From positions 1-24,443 of the forward strand of contig JAUMNV010000202.1 in the NCBI GenBank assembly GCA_031295725.1: a stretch of DNA of 24,443 nt. The letters are read 5' to 3'. A model generated the notes under the pieces. The model ran no database searches. It was given only the letters and a program-made list of their open reading frames with translations, and had not been told where the DNA came from. This document shows, piece after piece, positions 23,182 to 24,443 of the stretch. The first letter of the stretch is position 1. Every line of letters begins with the position of its first letter. The position numbers were made by a program, and so were the translations under genes. This DNA is from Collinsella sp. (GTDB taxonomy: Bacteria > Actinomycetota > Coriobacteriia > Coriobacteriales > Coriobacteriaceae).

Positions 23182-23186
23182 TTACT

Positions 23187-23342
23187 TCAATCAGCGAACG
23201 TGCCCATATCTAAAGTAGCCAAAACCCCATTACACATGACGCACGAGAGAGCAAAATTCACCGACATGAGAATCACGAAAAGCCATGACCCTTTACACCG
23301 AAACAACTCGTGAACCGTCTTCTTAAACATGTTAGCTCCCAT
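23187..23342 (-). CDS. Small membrane protein ORF (51 residues)
   Basis: Reads MGANMFKKTVHELFRCKGSW followed by a hydrophobic segment (LFVILMSVNFALSCVM) and a short tail ending TFAD. A single transmembrane helix is likely. AAAAGG lies 7 bases before the ATG at 23342; an alternative ATG at 23330 has GGGAG 5 bases upstream. I do not recognise the family. The same frame is open upstream to 23426, immediately after the stop of the broken DUF3784-like gene, so it may be part of the same decayed locus rather than a functional gene. Confidence 0.4.
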   Translation of the reverse strand: MGANMFKKTVHELFRCKGSWLFVILMSVNFALSCVMCNGVLATLDMGTFAD

Positions 23343-23426
23343 CAAACGACCTTTTATCCAAAACTGAATTTGTTCGCCGCTTAATCGCTCCCATATATCC
23401 CTTGTTGTGAATTCTTGCTCAAGACA

Positions 23427-23786
23427 TTATCGCGGGTTGCGGTGCCCAGGATCCCATTTCGCCTTTATATACATACGAATAGGCCCCCTATTTGCATAGG
23501 CAAGCGCGGAGATTATAACGGCAGCCACCATCAGGCCGAAAATAGCCCTTTTGTCCGGAAAAAGGGACGAGAGAAAAAGGCATATTGCGGAGAAAACTAT
23601 AGCCACCCCCATCACTCGGTTTACACCTTGAGTCTCGGCCGTCCGCTTTGCCTCCTCTTAACCCTCTCCCGCTAGCAATGACATTCCGGCCAGCAATCCC
23701 GCGAGCTTGCCTCGATACATCATTATTCCGAACACCAGCAGCAGGCATGACTCAACCATTGGAACCACAACGTCCGACATCGCCAT
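23427..23786 (-). pseudogene. DUF3784-like small membrane protein, broken by an in-frame stop
   Basis: From ATG 23784-23786 the frame reads MAMSDVVVPMVESCLLLVFG, a hydrophobic stretch, RGKLAGLLAGMSLLAGEG and then TAA at 23658-23660 (codon 43). The same frame continues EEAKRTAETQGVNRVMGVAI with two more hydrophobic segments and ends at TAA 23427-23429. The layout (helix, glycine-rich GK-x-AGLLAG, EEA.R loop, then MG plus two helices) resembles small DUF3784 proteins of about 100-120 residues; the total here would be 119. The stop could be a single T-to-A style change of a leucine codon. The second part could also be read alone from ATG 23615, but it lacks the first helix. Family call is by pattern only. 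Confidence 0.5.
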
Positions 23787-23801
23787 CACTCCAGTCCATT
23801 C

Positions 23802-24443
23802 CTTGTCATCGAATCCTTGCGGCGGCTCAGCGCATCTGGCGTCAAATGCAACCTCGTGTCAAACGGTCTGCTCGTAAGCTCAATTACTTTGCATGAGCTC
23901 GAACGCGCCGGTTTAAACGGCATACAGTTTAGCCTCGATGGCCTACGCGATTCTCACGAACATATGCGGGGGCTCCCGGGGCTTTACGACCGGGTGCTCG
24001 ACGCCATCGATATCGCGCTGAACGAAGCCTCACTGCACTTTTCAATTGCCTTTTGTCCGGCATCGTTCAATGTCGACGATTTCAAGCCAGATTATACGAT
24101 GCTTCGAGACAAGCTGAAATCGTCGGGTAGAACTGACCGAATTGACCTTCGAGTTCAGCCACTCATGCTCCTCGGTAGAGCCCGAAGAAACCGCACGATT
24201 CGCCCTTCTAATAATCAATACCGTCGGCTAGTCAACACGATCAACGATCTTCGATACGATCCGGACTATCGAGGCTACTTCATGTTTGAGTGGGGCGACC
24301 CTATCGACCACTTGGTCAGATTCCCTCAACTGCAAATGCAATTTGACCAAGTGGCCATCCACGCCAATGGCGATATCGTCGCATCCCCCTATATACCTCT
24401 CATCATCGGAAACGTTCGCAAACACAGCCTTCAGGAATACTAC
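23802..24443 (+). pseudogene. Radical SAM/SPASM-type protein, 5'-truncated and cut by window end
   Basis: A plus-strand frame, open from 23751 to the window end, encodes a recognisable mid-to-C-terminal part of a radical SAM protein: VIESLRRLSASGVKCNLVSNG, then LERAGLNGIQFSLDG, HEHMRGLPGLYDRVLDAIDIAL, and near the end FDQVAIHANGDIVASPYIPLIIGN, which is typical of the SPASM-containing maturase group (nucleic-acid or peptide-modifying). The N-terminal CxxxCxxC cluster motif that binds the catalytic 4Fe-4S is absent: upstream the frame is closed by TGA at 23748-23750, and no other plus frame there carries it. No start codon with a ribosome binding site is seen. The 5' end abuts the minus-strand DUF3784-like remnant, indicating a deletion junction near 23790. 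The 3' end is outside the window. Confidence 0.65.

Noticed and set aside
1..24443. CRISPR arrays, rRNA genes, tmRNA or complete insertion sequences
   Set aside because: No spaced direct repeats, rRNA-like sequence, or transposase motifs were seen on either strand.

Overview
The window looks like a chromosomal segment of an anaerobic, high-GC actinomycete of the class Coriobacteriia, probably close to Collinsella. The evidence is indirect: a TOPRIM-type topoisomerase start, thyX coupled to a DUF1385 gene, actinobacterial-style informational proteins, the tRNA-Tyr/Thr/Met-tuf-rpmG-tRNA-Trp-secE-nusG-rplK-rplA order, and the disA-ispD-ispF-cysS-rlmB-NYN cluster. The genus is an inference that cannot be confirmed from this sequence alone.

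Bases 1-8400 hold the 5' end of a topoisomerase gene (minus), a small unrecognised secreted or membrane-anchored protein (plus), a coupled thyX/DUF1385 pair (minus), a SAM-dependent methyltransferase (plus), and a divergent pair made of an AsnB-type amidotransferase (minus) and an ATP-grasp ligase resembling D-aspartate ligases (plus). The last two may act together in peptidoglycan cross-bridge synthesis. Bases 8400-9500 hold a stand-alone methionine aminopeptidase gene whose leader carries nine perfect copies of a 7-bp repeat.

Bases 9500-14660 are the translation/transcription block, all on the minus strand and read right to left: tRNA-Thr(UGU) with its own terminator, then a strong promoter followed by tRNA-Tyr, tRNA-Thr(GGU), tRNA-Met, tuf, rpmG, tRNA-Trp, secE, nusG, rplK and rplA. 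Between the tRNA-Thr terminator and that promoter lies about 550 bp without genes that is densely palindromic. It contains four copies of one ~14-bp motif (two forward, two reverse) and four copies of another ~16-bp motif (alternating), forming large nested or serial hairpins.

Bases 14800-16225 hold a single-gene unit: a palindromic operator/promoter and a protein that fuses an excisionase/MerR-like helix-turn-helix to a HipA-like kinase domain. Bases 16253-21730 (minus) are a tight operon: disA, ispD, ispF, cysS, then rlmB and an NYN (YacP-like) ribonuclease. Divergent from it is mntP (manganese exporter).

Bases 22540-24443 are accessory and partly decayed. A HipB-like regulator has a three-site operator but no HipA follows it. 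After it come a small membrane-protein ORF, a DUF3784-like membrane gene broken by a stop codon, and, on the other strand, a radical SAM/SPASM-type gene lacking its 5' part and running off the window end. A ~27-bp sequence is present on both sides of mntP-hipB. The most promising leads are the one-gene HTH-HipA unit, the hipB operator with its missing partner, and the palindromic cluster upstream of the tuf operon.
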